Of a stretch of DNA of 64,000 nucleotides, positions 39,768 to 48,388 are shown piece by piece (position 1 is the first letter of the stretch; every line of letters starts with the position of its first letter). The translations under genes and the position numbers were made by a program. A model generated the notes under the pieces. That model was given only the letters and a program-made list of their open reading frames with translations. It was not told the origin of the DNA and searched no databases. The stretch is from positions 8,399-72,398 of the forward strand of contig CAZXMW010000014.1 of the NCBI GenBank assembly GCA_964641415.1, in the 5' to 3' direction. Source of the DNA: JAHECW01 sp964641415 (GTDB lineage: Bacteria; Acidobacteriota; Thermoanaerobaculia; Thermoanaerobaculales; Sulfomarinibacteraceae).

Positions 39768-41186
39768 CTACTTCTCGGTCGGCAGGAAGTCGACCCGGCG
39801 GTTCTGCTGACGCCCTTCAGGAGTCTCGTTGGAGGCAATGGATTTGGTCGGACCGAAGCCTGCGGCCGCCAACCGGTCGGCGGCGACGCCCCGGGTGATG
39901 AGGTAGTCCCTCACCGCCTCGGCCCGCATTCTGGACAGCGTGTCGTTCCAGGCGGCCGGTCCGGTGCTGTCGGTGTGGCCCTGGATCTCGACATGCCACT
40001 GGAGGTTCTTCTGGAGGTACGCCGCCACGCGGTCGAGCAGCGCCCGGGCGTCGGGCTTGAGGGTGTCCTTGTTGACGTCGAACAGAATCCGGCCTTCGAC
40101 CCCCCACTGGTCGCCGCGAACGACGACGCCGGTCGGCGGGCAGCCGTTGTCGTCCACCGGCACACCACGCGGGGTGTTCGGACACTTGTCTAGATAGTCG
40201 GGCACACCGTCGCCATCGCTGTCGAGCGGGCAGCCGACCGAGTCGACGTCCACGCCCGCGGGAGTGCCGGGGCACCTGTCCGCTGTGTCGGGCACGCCGT
40301 CGCCATCGCTGTCGAGCGGACAACCCTCGGCGTCGACCTCGACACCGTCGGGAGTGCCGGGACACTTGTCCAGGTAGTCGGGCACGCCGTCGCCGTCGCT
40401 GTCGAGCGGACAGCCGACGTCATCGACCTCGACTCCCCGCGGGGTGTCGGGGCACCTGTCGAGGTGGTTGGCCACGCCGTCGCCGTCGTCGTCCGGCCAC
40501 AGAAAGACCTCGACCACGAAGTCCCTCATGGCCTCGGACGAGGTCAGCTCGTGGGCGTAGACCACGGAGCCGTCACCGCCGGCGGCGACCATCCTCTCGA
40601 GCAGCGCGCGACCCTTTTTGGACCCGCCCAGTTGAATCGCGTAGATGTCGAGATCGTCGCCGAGGGCCTCCTTGAGCTGGCGAGTGGCTTCGATCTCCTT
40701 GAAGTTCATGTTGAGGCCGTCGGTGATCATCACAACCGCGGTTCGCTTGCCCATGGCCAAATCGCTGCCCGCCGCCGCGATCGCCTCGTTGAGCGGGCTT
40801 CTGCCGCCAATGCAGCCGAAGCCGTCAAGGGCGCCGCTGAACTCGCTGGTAGCGTAGGACGTCACGTTCCGAATCAAGGTCGTCTTTCCGGTCGGCCGGC
40901 AGGCGCCCTTGCCGAAGGTCCGCAGGCCGCCTTCATAGGCGAGCTCGGGAACCGTCTCGTTGATGCTCGCCAGCAGCGACCGCTGGATCTGCATCTTCTG
41001 TTGGTGATGGGCCCGGTCCGCCATGGTCATCGACCCGTCGGCGATGACCATGAACTGGTCGACCTTCTCGACGTAGACGTCGGGATCGACGGCGCCGGGT
41101 TCGAAGGTCATCGTGTGGTGCGCGCAACCCTGGACGAGCAGCACCGCCACCGCCGCAACGAGCACCGCTCCTGCTGATCGTTTCAT
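39768..41186 (-). CDS. OmpA-family lipoprotein with VWA and thrombospondin type 3 repeats
   Basis: 472 residues from ATG 41186, with AAGGAGG upstream. Lipobox LLVQGC (Cys about residue 21). A von Willebrand A-like domain (about 40-245) has DGSMT and VMITDGLNMN. Four calcium-binding repeats of the type DSDGDGVPDYLDKCPGTP follow (about 245-340), then the OmpA peptidoglycan-binding domain (about 350-470; LFDVNKDTLKPDARALLDRV, IQGHTDSTGPAAWNDTLSRM, RRVDFLPTEK). It should anchor the outer membrane to the wall and expose a ligand-binding VWA domain. Own terminator at 39716. Confidence 0.9.
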   Translation of the reverse strand: MKRSAGAVLVAAVAVLLVQGCAHHTMTFEPGAVDPDVYVEKVDQFMVIADGSMTMADRAHHQQKMQIQRSLLASINETVPELAYEGGLRTFGKGACRPTGKTTLIRNVTSYATSEFSGALDGFGCIGGRSPLNEAIAAAGSDLAMGKRTAVVMITDGLNMNFKEIEATRQLKEALGDDLDIYAIQLGGSKKGRALLERMVAAGGDGSVVYAHELTSSEAMRDFVVEVFLWPDDDGDGVANHLDRCPDTPRGVEVDDVGCPLDSDGDGVPDYLDKCPGTPDGVEVDAEGCPLDSDGDGVPDTADRCPGTPAGVDVDSVGCPLDSDGDGVPDYLDKCPNTPRGVPVDDNGCPPTGVVVRGDQWGVEGRILFDVNKDTLKPDARALLDRVAAYLQKNLQWHVEIQGHTDSTGPAAWNDTLSRMRAEAVRDYLITRGVAADRLAAAGFGPTKSIASNETPEGRQQNRRVDFLPTEK

Positions 41187-41354
41187 CGTTCCTCCTTCGG
41201 TGTTGGCGTCCCTTCGCCGACCGATCGAAGATGAACTCCGATCATCCTTGTCCGGCAATCGGGTGACGCGCCCTCCGTTCGTAACCTTCATCTGTTGAAC
41301 CGGCTCAGTCTGCCAGAGACTGGAAGGCGGCGCAACCGGCACAATTGACAGGCC

Positions 41355-42662
41355 TCACGACTCGCCGCACCGGCGTGCCCTGGCCAGGAGTTCCTGAACG
41401 TTGAGGTCCGCGACCTCACGGTGACCCGCGCCGAGAAAACGGGCCATCACCTCCTCGATCTCAGTCTCGACGGGACGTTCGGTTCCGAAATCGACCGACT
41501 CTGCTTGAAACAGACCGATGATCTCCGAGACCGCCATCCGGTCGGGTGGTCTCGCGGGTACGACGCCCTCGGTGTCCTGCCCGAGCGCCACCCACCTCAG
41601 GACATCGCCTTCCACGAGGCGCTCAATGGCCGTCTCCACGACGCCCATCGGCACCAACAGCCGCCGCGACAGCTGGTCCGCGGTCGGTGGATCACCACCT
41701 GACGAGAACCGCTCCGCCGCGAGGGCGGCCACGCGCAGCCCCAGGCCCGGCCGATCGAGCTCGGCAGGGCCGCCGACGACCCGCGAGCGGAGCAGCATCC
41801 AGAAGTGCTGATGAGTGAACGCCGCCTCGAGCCCGAGCAGCACGACGATCCAGGTGATGTACAGCCAGATCAGAAAGATCGGCACGACCGCCAGCGAGCC
41901 GTATACCGCCGAGTAGCGTACTGTTTGACCGGCCCAGAAGGCGAACGCGTGCTTGGCGAGCTCGAACAGCACCGCCGCGACCGCGGCCCCGAGTACCGCG
42001 CTCTTGAATCGGACGCGGGTGGAGGGGACCACGGTGTAGGCGAGCAGAAACGCGAAGAAGACCAGCACCAGAGGAAACGACCACGACAGCAACCGGGTCA
42101 TCCACCCGAGATCGACGACGGCCCCACTGGTCCACATGGCCTGGAGCCGGGCGGAGATCGACAGGCTCGCACCCACGAACAAGGTCCCGAAGACCAGCAC
42201 CGAGGTGTACGCCGTGATCTTGCTGATCAACCGGCGGCGGCTCTTCACGTGGTAGATATCGTTGAAGTTGCTCTCGACGCTGTCGAGCAGCAGCACCGCC
42301 GCCAGAGCGAGAAAGGCGAATCCGAAAAAGCCGAGCTTGCCGGTATTCTGCGTGAACTGGTCGAGCAGCTGGGTGAGCTCATCATGCTGGGCGGGAAGGA
42401 AGCTCGAGAACAGAAAAGACTGGACCTTTTCCTTGAGCTCATCGAGCGCGCCGAACGCCGACAGCACGGCATAGATCACGGCGATCAGCGGCACTGTGGC
42501 GAGCAGCGAAGAGAAGGCCAATCCCGAAGCCCGGATGATCAGCTTGTCCCGGCTGAACTGGTCCCACAACCCGATGAGAAACTGGGCCGTGCGGACGATC
42601 ACACCCTGTGCTCTGGGCAGAGCGCCGAGCTGGATCCGCGCGATGTTGTCCGCCAGAAACAC
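41355..42662 (-). CDS. YihY/BrkB-family membrane protein with C-terminal winged-helix region
   Basis: 435 residues from GTG 42662 with GAGGAGG 6 nt upstream. Six membrane segments cover residues about 40-290 (ASGLAFSSLLATVPLIAVIY, FAFLALAAVLLLDSVESNFN, VPIFLIWLYITWIVVLLGLE). The C-terminal 130 residues are soluble: PTADQLSRRLLVPMGVVETA is a winged-helix-like stretch. The family was once called RNase BN in error; its transport role is unclear. Confidence 0.85.
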   Translation of the reverse strand: MFLADNIARIQLGALPRAQGVIVRTAQFLIGLWDQFSRDKLIIRASGLAFSSLLATVPLIAVIYAVLSAFGALDELKEKVQSFLFSSFLPAQHDELTQLLDQFTQNTGKLGFFGFAFLALAAVLLLDSVESNFNDIYHVKSRRRLISKITAYTSVLVFGTLFVGASLSISARLQAMWTSGAVVDLGWMTRLLSWSFPLVLVFFAFLLAYTVVPSTRVRFKSAVLGAAVAAVLFELAKHAFAFWAGQTVRYSAVYGSLAVVPIFLIWLYITWIVVLLGLEAAFTHQHFWMLLRSRVVGGPAELDRPGLGLRVAALAAERFSSGGDPPTADQLSRRLLVPMGVVETAIERLVEGDVLRWVALGQDTEGVVPARPPDRMAVSEIIGLFQAESVDFGTERPVETEIEEVMARFLGAGHREVADLNVQELLARARRCGES

Positions 42663-42811
42663 CTCGACCTCCTCGGGAAACCTCGGTGGATTATAGCCGG
42701 GCGACCGATTCTCGCGGCGAGCCCCGCACGACGTACAATGGAATGGCGAGGAATCACGACAGCAACAACCGAGGTTGAAGTCTACGAGACCTGAGCAAAG
42801 GAGAGCCCACC

Positions 42812-43150
42812 ATGAAGCTCCGACCCGCTGTTCTGTGTGTCGCCGTCATCGCCGGACTCGTAAGCGTCGCCGCGGCGTCCGACGACCCCGGTCCGGCCGC
42901 AACCGAAGCCATCGCCGGCGGCGAAGACTGCTGTTTCACCAACTCGCGGTACGCCGGTGTCTGTCGCGTGACCCCGGGACCCGAGGAGACCTGCCCCGAC
43001 ATCCTCGCCTATCTCAACAACCAGGCGAGCGCCGGCAAGACCTACTGCGGCAACACCAAGATCCGCGGCGGCTGGTCCCAGGTCGACTGCAACAGCCAGG
43101 AGGCGGTCTGCGTCGCGCCCGAATCGAAGTCCGGAATCGAAATCGGCTGA
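42812..43150 (+). CDS. Small secreted cysteine-rich protein of unknown function
   Basis: 112 residues with a signal peptide cleaved near VAAASD. The mature part has seven Cys residues (EDCCFTNS, GVCRVTPGPEETCPD, KTYCGNT, VDCNSQEAVC), which suggests disulfide bonds in the periplasm or outside. AAAGGAGAG lies before the ATG. I do not recognise the family. It is 81 bp upstream of the SYLF gene and may share its transcript. Confidence 0.65.
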   Translation: MKLRPAVLCVAVIAGLVSVAAASDDPGPAATEAIAGGEDCCFTNSRYAGVCRVTPGPEETCPDILAYLNNQASAGKTYCGNTKIRGGWSQVDCNSQEAVCVAPESKSGIEIG

Positions 43151-43231
43151 CACCACATCGAATCACCTCGGCCGCCGGGTCCGACCCGACCCGAAGCCTC
43201 GGCCAGCCAACGGATCTCCAGGGAGGTCGAC

Positions 43232-43813
43232 ATGAACCCAGTCCGATCGAGCCTCGTCCTCATCATCAGCACGCTTGTGATCCTGCCCACCGCCTTGTCG
43301 CACGCCGATGACGCCCAGAACGATTGGGAATCCCTCAAACGGGACGCCAAACGGGCCAAGATCGACGAAATGGCGGCGGCGGCCCTCAACGAAGTTCGCG
43401 CCAACGATCCCAAAGCCGAGGAGCTGTTCGAAAGCGCGCACGGCTGGGCGGTGTTCGACAATCTGAAGATCGCGTTCGGATTCTCCGGCGGCGGCGGCAA
43501 CGGTGTCGCCGTCGACAAGAATACCGGTGAGCGCAGCTACATGAAAATGGGGACCGCCGGAGTCGGTCTCGGCCTCGGCGCCCAGAGCTACCAGGTGGTG
43601 TTCTTCTTCCAGGACTCGAAGACCTTCCGCAGCTTCGTGGACAAGGGGTGGACGGCCGACGCGTCCGCCCAGGCCGCCGCCGGCACCGAGGGCGCCAACG
43701 CCACCGCCGGCTTCGTCAACGGCATCGCGGTCTGGCAGATGACCGACAAGGGCCTCATGGCGTCGGCCGACATCTCCGGAACCAGGTACTGGAAGAACAA
43801 GAAGCTGAACTAG
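43232..43813 (+). CDS. SYLF/Ysc84-domain lipid-binding protein
   Basis: 193 residues with a signal peptide (cleaved near LSHA). The SYLF domain is seen in AHGWAVFDNLKIAFGFSGGG, NGVAVDKNTGERSYMKMGTA, GVGLGLGAQSYQVVFFFQDS and ending RYWKNKKLN. SYLF proteins bind phosphoinositides or other lipids; in bacteria they are periplasmic with unknown role. AGGGAGG precedes the ATG. Confidence 0.88.
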   Translation: MNPVRSSLVLIISTLVILPTALSHADDAQNDWESLKRDAKRAKIDEMAAAALNEVRANDPKAEELFESAHGWAVFDNLKIAFGFSGGGGNGVAVDKNTGERSYMKMGTAGVGLGLGAQSYQVVFFFQDSKTFRSFVDKGWTADASAQAAAGTEGANATAGFVNGIAVWQMTDKGLMASADISGTRYWKNKKLN

Positions 43814-44088
43814 ACCAGAATTGGTGACGGGGAGAGTCGGAATCACCACCTCGCGGTGACACCAATGTGCCGCAAGAACCGCCCCATTCCCCTGGTCGTC
43901 GGCGTTTCGACACGCCGACGATGAAGAGAAGCTCGACAACCTCCCCGGGACGGGCGCTGCGACGACGGTCGCCGGTATCGAAGATCTCCTCGCCGCCGTC
44001 AGATCGGCCGGCAGCAGTTGCTGCCCCGTGCTTTTGACCACCTTTCCTCCGGTTCAGGCATATCAGTGGTAGAAGAAAGGAAACAGCC
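43814..44088. other. Gap with a 9-bp hairpin
   Basis: 275 bp without a supported gene. TCGTCGGCG (43896-43904) and CGCCGACGA (43913-43921) form a hairpin with an 8-nt loop but no T-run. The last 20 bases (AGAAAGGAAACAGCC) are the ribosome site region of arsM. No promoter hexamers were convincing. Confidence 0.4.
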
Positions 44089-44922
44089 ATGACCGACCGA
44101 ACCACGACCCCCATCGACCACGAGGCCATCGTCGCCACGGTTCGCGACAGGTACGGCAAGATCGCCGGGGGCGGATCGTGCTGCGCACCGACAACCGGCT
44201 GCTGTGGGTCCGCCCCATCCGGTCTGTCCACTGGGCTCGGTTACAAACCGGTGGATCTCGACCTGCTTCCCGAAGGCGCGGACCTCGGTCTCGGCTGCGG
44301 CGCGCCCTTGGAGCACCTCGAGCTGCAATCCGGTGAGACAGTTGTCGACCTCGGCTCCGGGGCTGGAATCGACGCCCTCATCGCCGCCCGCGCGGTCGGC
44401 CCCGAGGGTCACGTCATCGGCGTCGACATGACCCCGGAGATGATCGCCAAAGCCACCGCCAACGCCGCGGCCGCCGGCGCCCATCACGTCGAGTTTCGCG
44501 AGGGCCGGCTCGAGGCCCTGCCGGTGGCGGACGGCTCCGTCGATGGCATCACATCCAACTGCGTCATCAACCTCGTGCCCGACAAACCCAAGGTCTTCGC
44601 CGAGATCCACCGGGTGCTCAAACCCGGCGGCCGTCTCGTCGTCTCGGACGTGATGCTCGACGGCGAGCTGCCCGAGATCATCACCAACGACGTCATGGCC
44701 TATGTCGGTTGCGTCTCGGGCGCGATCCAGCGCAAGGACTATCTGGCGATGCTCGCCGCCGCCGGCCTCGGCGACATCGAGATCGTCAAGGATGTCGATT
44801 TCGTCGCCTCGGTCGGCGACTCGCTGCCCGATGAGATCACCACCGCCATGGAGGAGCTCGGCCTCAACGGTGACGATCTCAAGGGCATCGTGCGGTCGGT
44901 GACCTATCGCGCCCGCAAGTAA
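44089..44922 (+). CDS. arsM: Arsenite S-adenosylmethionine methyltransferase
   Basis: 277 residues. An N-terminal Cys cluster (GGGSCCAPTTGCCG) is followed by the typical GLGCGAP, the SAM-binding VVDLGSGAGIDALIAARAVG, SNCVINLVPDK and YVGCVSGA. The conserved Cys residues in SNC and GCVSG that bind As(III) are present. It methylates arsenite to mono-, di- and trimethylated species in the cytoplasm. No ars operon regulator is adjacent. Confidence 0.92.
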   Translation: MTDRTTTPIDHEAIVATVRDRYGKIAGGGSCCAPTTGCCGSAPSGLSTGLGYKPVDLDLLPEGADLGLGCGAPLEHLELQSGETVVDLGSGAGIDALIAARAVGPEGHVIGVDMTPEMIAKATANAAAAGAHHVEFREGRLEALPVADGSVDGITSNCVINLVPDKPKVFAEIHRVLKPGGRLVVSDVMLDGELPEIITNDVMAYVGCVSGAIQRKDYLAMLAAAGLGDIEIVKDVDFVASVGDSLPDEITTAMEELGLNGDDLKGIVRSVTYRARK

Positions 44923-44927
44923 CGCAG

Positions 44928-45040
44928 TTCTCAGTTTTGAATTTTGAGTTTTGCGTTTTGAGTTCCATCGCATCCGAGCCTCGCCGCAAAAGGGTCAAGT
45001 TGCGATGTCACTAAAAACCAAGAACTAAGAACTCAAAACT
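44928..45040. repeat. Heptad-armed palindromic element, copy B
   Basis: Left arm units GTTCTCA GTTTTGA ATTTTGA GTTTTGC GTTTTGA then GTTCCATCGCA (to 44972); 28-bp loop; right arm from TGCGATGTCA (45001), whose complement reads GTTTTGA GTTCTTA GTTCTTG GTTTTTA. It starts 5 bp after the arsM stop. This is the only copy between genes of the same direction. Confidence 0.8.
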
Positions 45041-45065
45041 CCGAGCGGTCGTTTACACTGCGTTG

Positions 45066-46256
45066 GTGCAACTCGAGCTCGATCTCGCCATCCGTTTCCT
45101 GCGTCGCCGCGGCGGCCGGCTGCTGCGCGGCACCGCGCTGGCGGCGTTCGCAGCGGTCGCCCTGGCCGTGGCGGCGCTGGTCGTCACGCTGGCGCTCATG
45201 CGCGGCTACACCGACGCCATCTCGAGCGCGCTGCAGCAGGGCAACGCGCACATGGTCGGCTTCGCCGGCTACCGGATGACCGCGGACGAATCGCTCGGGC
45301 ACGCTCAAGCGATGGCTCGGATCGCGGGCGTCCGTCGCGCCAGCCCGGTGACCTACCTGTCGGGGCTGGTCGAAGACCCGGCCGAACCGACCCGACCGCT
45401 CCCGGTGACCGTCAAGGCGGTCCAGACGCCACCGGGCTACACCGGGCTTGGGCACTGGCCCGACAGCCGGCCCATGCCGGGGGTGCTCGGCGCCGGTCTC
45501 GCCGAGGCCGTCGGCGCCGTCGGCGGCGACGTCGCCACCGTGCGGCTGCCTCCGGCCTCGGGCTCGTGGATCGTGCCGTCGATCCGACTCACCGTGGTCG
45601 GCACCTTCAGCCTGGCCTTCGCCGAGTTCGACCAGCAGTGGCTGTTGGTCCCTCTCGACCGGGTCCAGCGGATCCTGCCCGATGTCGGGGCCGCCGGCAT
45701 CGAGGTCGAGCTCGACGACCCATTGGCGGTCGACCGCACCCGCGGGCCGCTCGAGGAGGCATTTCCCACTCTGCTGTTCACCGACTGGCGCGAGATGAAC
45801 CGACCGCTGTTCGCCGCGCTGCGCTGGCAGACCCTGTCGCTGTTCGTCGTGCTCAGCCTGGTGGTCGGGGTCGCCTCGTTCCAGGTCAGCTCGGCTCTGG
45901 TCGTGCTCGCGATCAACAAGCGCCGCTCGGCGGGCACGCTGCACGCCCTGGGCGCGACACCGAGCGTCATTCGGACCGTGCTCGTGCTGTCGGGCGTGCT
46001 GCTCGGCGGCGCCGGTCTGACGCTCGGAATCACAATCGGGGTGGCCGCGAGCTGGGCCCTCACCGCCTTTCGACTGGTCCGCTTTCCCGAAGGGCTGGCC
46101 CGGGTCTACATGGTCGACGCCATCCCGTTCCATCCGGCGGTCCCGGATCTGCTGGCGGTGGCTTCGGTCGGCGCGGCACTCATCGTGGGGGCATCGTTCT
46201 GGCCCGCCTGGCGGGCCTCGCGCGAGGACCCGGTGAGCGCCCTCAAGGCCGCATGA
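45066..46256 (+). CDS. LolC/LolE/FtsX-family ABC permease
   Basis: 396 residues from GTG 45066 (TTG 45063 is adjacent). One membrane segment near residue 25 (ALAAFAAVALAVAALVVTLA), a periplasmic region of about 200 residues, then three C-terminal segments (LSLFVVLSLVVGVASFQVSS, VLVLSGVLLGGAGLTLGITI, LLAVASVGAALIVGASFWPA) ending in the family box WRASREDPVSALK. Such permeases work with a LolD-type ATPase in lipoprotein or peptide handling, but none is encoded here. Confidence 0.85.
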   Translation: MQLELDLAIRFLRRRGGRLLRGTALAAFAAVALAVAALVVTLALMRGYTDAISSALQQGNAHMVGFAGYRMTADESLGHAQAMARIAGVRRASPVTYLSGLVEDPAEPTRPLPVTVKAVQTPPGYTGLGHWPDSRPMPGVLGAGLAEAVGAVGGDVATVRLPPASGSWIVPSIRLTVVGTFSLAFAEFDQQWLLVPLDRVQRILPDVGAAGIEVELDDPLAVDRTRGPLEEAFPTLLFTDWREMNRPLFAALRWQTLSLFVVLSLVVGVASFQVSSALVVLAINKRRSAGTLHALGATPSVIRTVLVLSGVLLGGAGLTLGITIGVAASWALTAFRLVRFPEGLARVYMVDAIPFHPAVPDLLAVASVGAALIVGASFWPAWRASREDPVSALKAA

Positions 46257-46520
46257 TAGAGTTCGCCGGGGATGGACTCGGCAAGCTTCAGCGAAGTTGA
46301 TTTGCGTGACCCGCGGCACCGCGGTCGGCGACGTCGGCGGTAGAATCGACCCGAGATGAGCGATTGTCAACGGGGATCTGCGCCAACTTCCTGCGCGCTG
46401 GGCACTTCCGGAACGCCTCGACATCCCTCCGGGAGTGCCTGCACTTTCTTCACGTGCCGGTGCATCAGGATCCTGGCCCCTCTCAACCGCCAGAATCGCC
46501 CATCGTAGGATCGAGCGATC
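46257..46520. other. Gap upstream of the M23 peptidase gene
   Basis: 264 bp with no gene. GGCACTTCCGG (46401-46411) and CCGGGAGTGCC (46429-46439) form a hairpin with one mismatch. TAGAAT near 46342 could be a -10 element but lacks a -35 partner. Confidence 0.35.
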
Positions 46521-47543
46521 ATGTACGAGATCCAGTTCCACCCGGCGGACATCCGCAAGCAGGTGCGGTACTACTTCATGTCACGCCAGGCCATGCGTTG
46601 GCTCTGGGTGGTCGCCGCCCTGATTGCGCTGCTGCTCATCGCCGGCGCCGTGCTCGCCCCGCTCGGGGTGCAGTCGCTGTTGCTGACCGGCCGCCTCCGC
46701 ATTCTCCACCAGCAGAACGACACCCAGCACGCGATTCTCGATCAGCGCCGGGCGTCGCTCGACCGACTCGAACACCAGACCAACCGGGCGCGCAATCGGC
46801 AGCGCCAGATGAGCCTCATTTTGGGGGCGGAGCAGTCGCTCCAGAGCGGCGGCGGCTACCCGGAGACGGCGGCGCTCGACGAGCTGGTCGTGCCCGAGGC
46901 CCAGATCGCCATACGCCGAGCGCTCAAGATGGACACCGACACGCTGGCCCTGCTGGCCCTGGCCGACGAGCTCGCGAGCTTCTCCCGGTCCAACGAGGAG
47001 CTGACCCGGGCGGTTCCGTCGATCTGCCCGCTGCCCATCGGCAGCTTCGTGCTGACCTCGCCGTTCGGTAATCGGACGTCGCCGTTCACCAACACCATCG
47101 ACTTCCACGCCGGCATCGACCTCGCCGCCCGGGAGGGCACGCCGGTCCTCGCCCCCGGGGACGGCAGGGTGGTCTTCGCCGGTCGCTTCCCCTTGAGCCG
47201 CAACATCCGCTGGTGGCGCTACGGCAACGTGGTCGTGCTGAGCCACGGCGACCGCTACGTGTCGATCTCCGCCCACCTCGAGGAGATTACGGTTCGGCGG
47301 GGCTCCCAGCTGGTCCGAGGACAGCAGCTCGGTACCGTCGGCAACACCGGTTGGAGCACATCGCCCCACCTTCACTACGAGGTTCGGGTCGTCGGCGACG
47401 ACGGCGGCGAGCCCGAGCCCGTCGACCCCCGGATCTTCATTCTCAACTACCAGTGGACGGGCCACGAGGAGCTTCTCGTGCGCGGCCGGTACGCGCCGGC
47501 GCCGTCCTTCGACCCGCTGCCGACACGCGTCTGGCGGAGGTGA
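46521..47543 (+). CDS. M23-family peptidoglycan metallopeptidase, membrane-anchored
   Basis: 340 residues. A cytoplasmic N-terminus of about 27 residues, one membrane segment (WLWVVAALIALLLIAGAVLA), a helical stretch, then the M23/LytM domain (about 185-310): SPFGNRTSPF, FHAGIDLAAREGTPVLAPGD (HxxxD zinc ligands) and the second zinc motif HLHYEV. It cuts peptide cross-links in the cell wall. It lies 4 bp before the bactofilin-like gene, the arrangement known from bactofilin-M23 cell-shape modules. Confidence 0.9.
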   Translation: MYEIQFHPADIRKQVRYYFMSRQAMRWLWVVAALIALLLIAGAVLAPLGVQSLLLTGRLRILHQQNDTQHAILDQRRASLDRLEHQTNRARNRQRQMSLILGAEQSLQSGGGYPETAALDELVVPEAQIAIRRALKMDTDTLALLALADELASFSRSNEELTRAVPSICPLPIGSFVLTSPFGNRTSPFTNTIDFHAGIDLAAREGTPVLAPGDGRVVFAGRFPLSRNIRWWRYGNVVVLSHGDRYVSISAHLEEITVRRGSQLVRGQQLGTVGNTGWSTSPHLHYEVRVVGDDGGEPEPVDPRIFILNYQWTGHEELLVRGRYAPAPSFDPLPTRVWRR

Positions 47544-47547
47544 CGAC

Positions 47548-48294
47548 ATGGAAGAAAACAAGAACTTCCCGACCATGATCATCCCGCACGGGACCGAGAT
47601 TTCGGTCAACGAGCAGGGCCAGCTGTCGATCCGCACGCCGGGCAACCTGGTGATCCAGAACTCGGGCGTCTACTCGGTGATCGAGTCGGGCGCCGGTTCG
47701 GTGCGGATCGACCCGGATGTCCAGGTCGAGGCGGTGTCGGTCGAGGCCGCTGACTCCTGCTTCGTCGCCGGCGAGCTCACCGCGTGGCGCGTCCACGCCG
47801 ACAAGATCATCCTCGAGAAGGGCGCCCAGGCGAACATCATGCTCCAGGAGTCCGAAACCCTCGAGCTCGACCGCAACGCCCGACTGGTCGGCAACTTCGC
47901 GTCCGAGAAGGAGCTCTACCTCATGCTCGGCCGGTTCAGTCGCCAGCTCCGGGAGCTGCCCGAGGGCCTGTTCGCCAACCAGCACCGCGAGGTGCTCGCC
48001 AAGGGGGCGGATCGCAGCGCCGACCCGTCGCCCAACGACGAGGCGCCGCGCCGGCTCGAGCCGCAGGAGCGCCAGGAAACCATGGCGTTGATCAAGGTCA
48101 TCGTCGGCCGGGAGCTCGCCGGCAGCAGGATCGACGACGACGGCCGCCGCGCCCTCGAGGAGCTGCTCGGTCTGGTTCGGTCGGGCAACGACGCCGCCCT
48201 CGGCAAGGCCTACCGAGAGCTGCTGGATCGGGTGACCAAGCCGTCCGCCGATCTGGTCAAGGCGCGCGCCATGCTCGACCGCCTGTTCGTCTGA
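47548..48294 (+). CDS. Bactofilin-like beta-helix protein
   Basis: 248 residues. The first 125 form short regular strands (GTEISVNEQGQLSIRTPGNL, SVRIDPDVQVEAVSVEAADS, KIILEKGAQANIMLQESETL) with the 18-20-residue pitch of a right-handed beta-helix as in bactofilins. Residues 130-248 are helical (LYLMLGRFSRQLRELPEGLF, RRALEELLGLVRSGNDAALG), unlike standard bactofilins, which end after the beta-helix. Pairing with an M23 peptidase supports a cytoskeletal role in wall shape. Family call is moderate. Confidence 0.6.
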   Translation: MEENKNFPTMIIPHGTEISVNEQGQLSIRTPGNLVIQNSGVYSVIESGAGSVRIDPDVQVEAVSVEAADSCFVAGELTAWRVHADKIILEKGAQANIMLQESETLELDRNARLVGNFASEKELYLMLGRFSRQLRELPEGLFANQHREVLAKGADRSADPSPNDEAPRRLEPQERQETMALIKVIVGRELAGSRIDDDGRRALEELLGLVRSGNDAALGKAYRELLDRVTKPSADLVKARAMLDRLFV

Positions 48295-48388
48295 TCGACC
48301 GTCTTCCGCGGTCCGCAGCGCGATGGTACCCTGCCGCCGAGCCCCCGGCTCGACGCCGGCGAGCTCTTTGCGATGCGGAGGTCGGTGG

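Noticed and set aside
44928..45040. Heptad palindromes as ordinary Rho-independent terminators
   Set aside because: The hairpin core (CATCGCA/TGCGATG) is short with a long loop, the arms are tandem-repeat DNA rather than a GC stem plus T-run, and the same core recurs at five sites; termination may be a side effect but does not explain the family.
48295..48388. Glycine riboswitch before gcvT
   Set aside because: The 94-bp leader is too short for a typical tandem aptamer and shows none of its conserved motifs; only a GC-rich hairpin is present.
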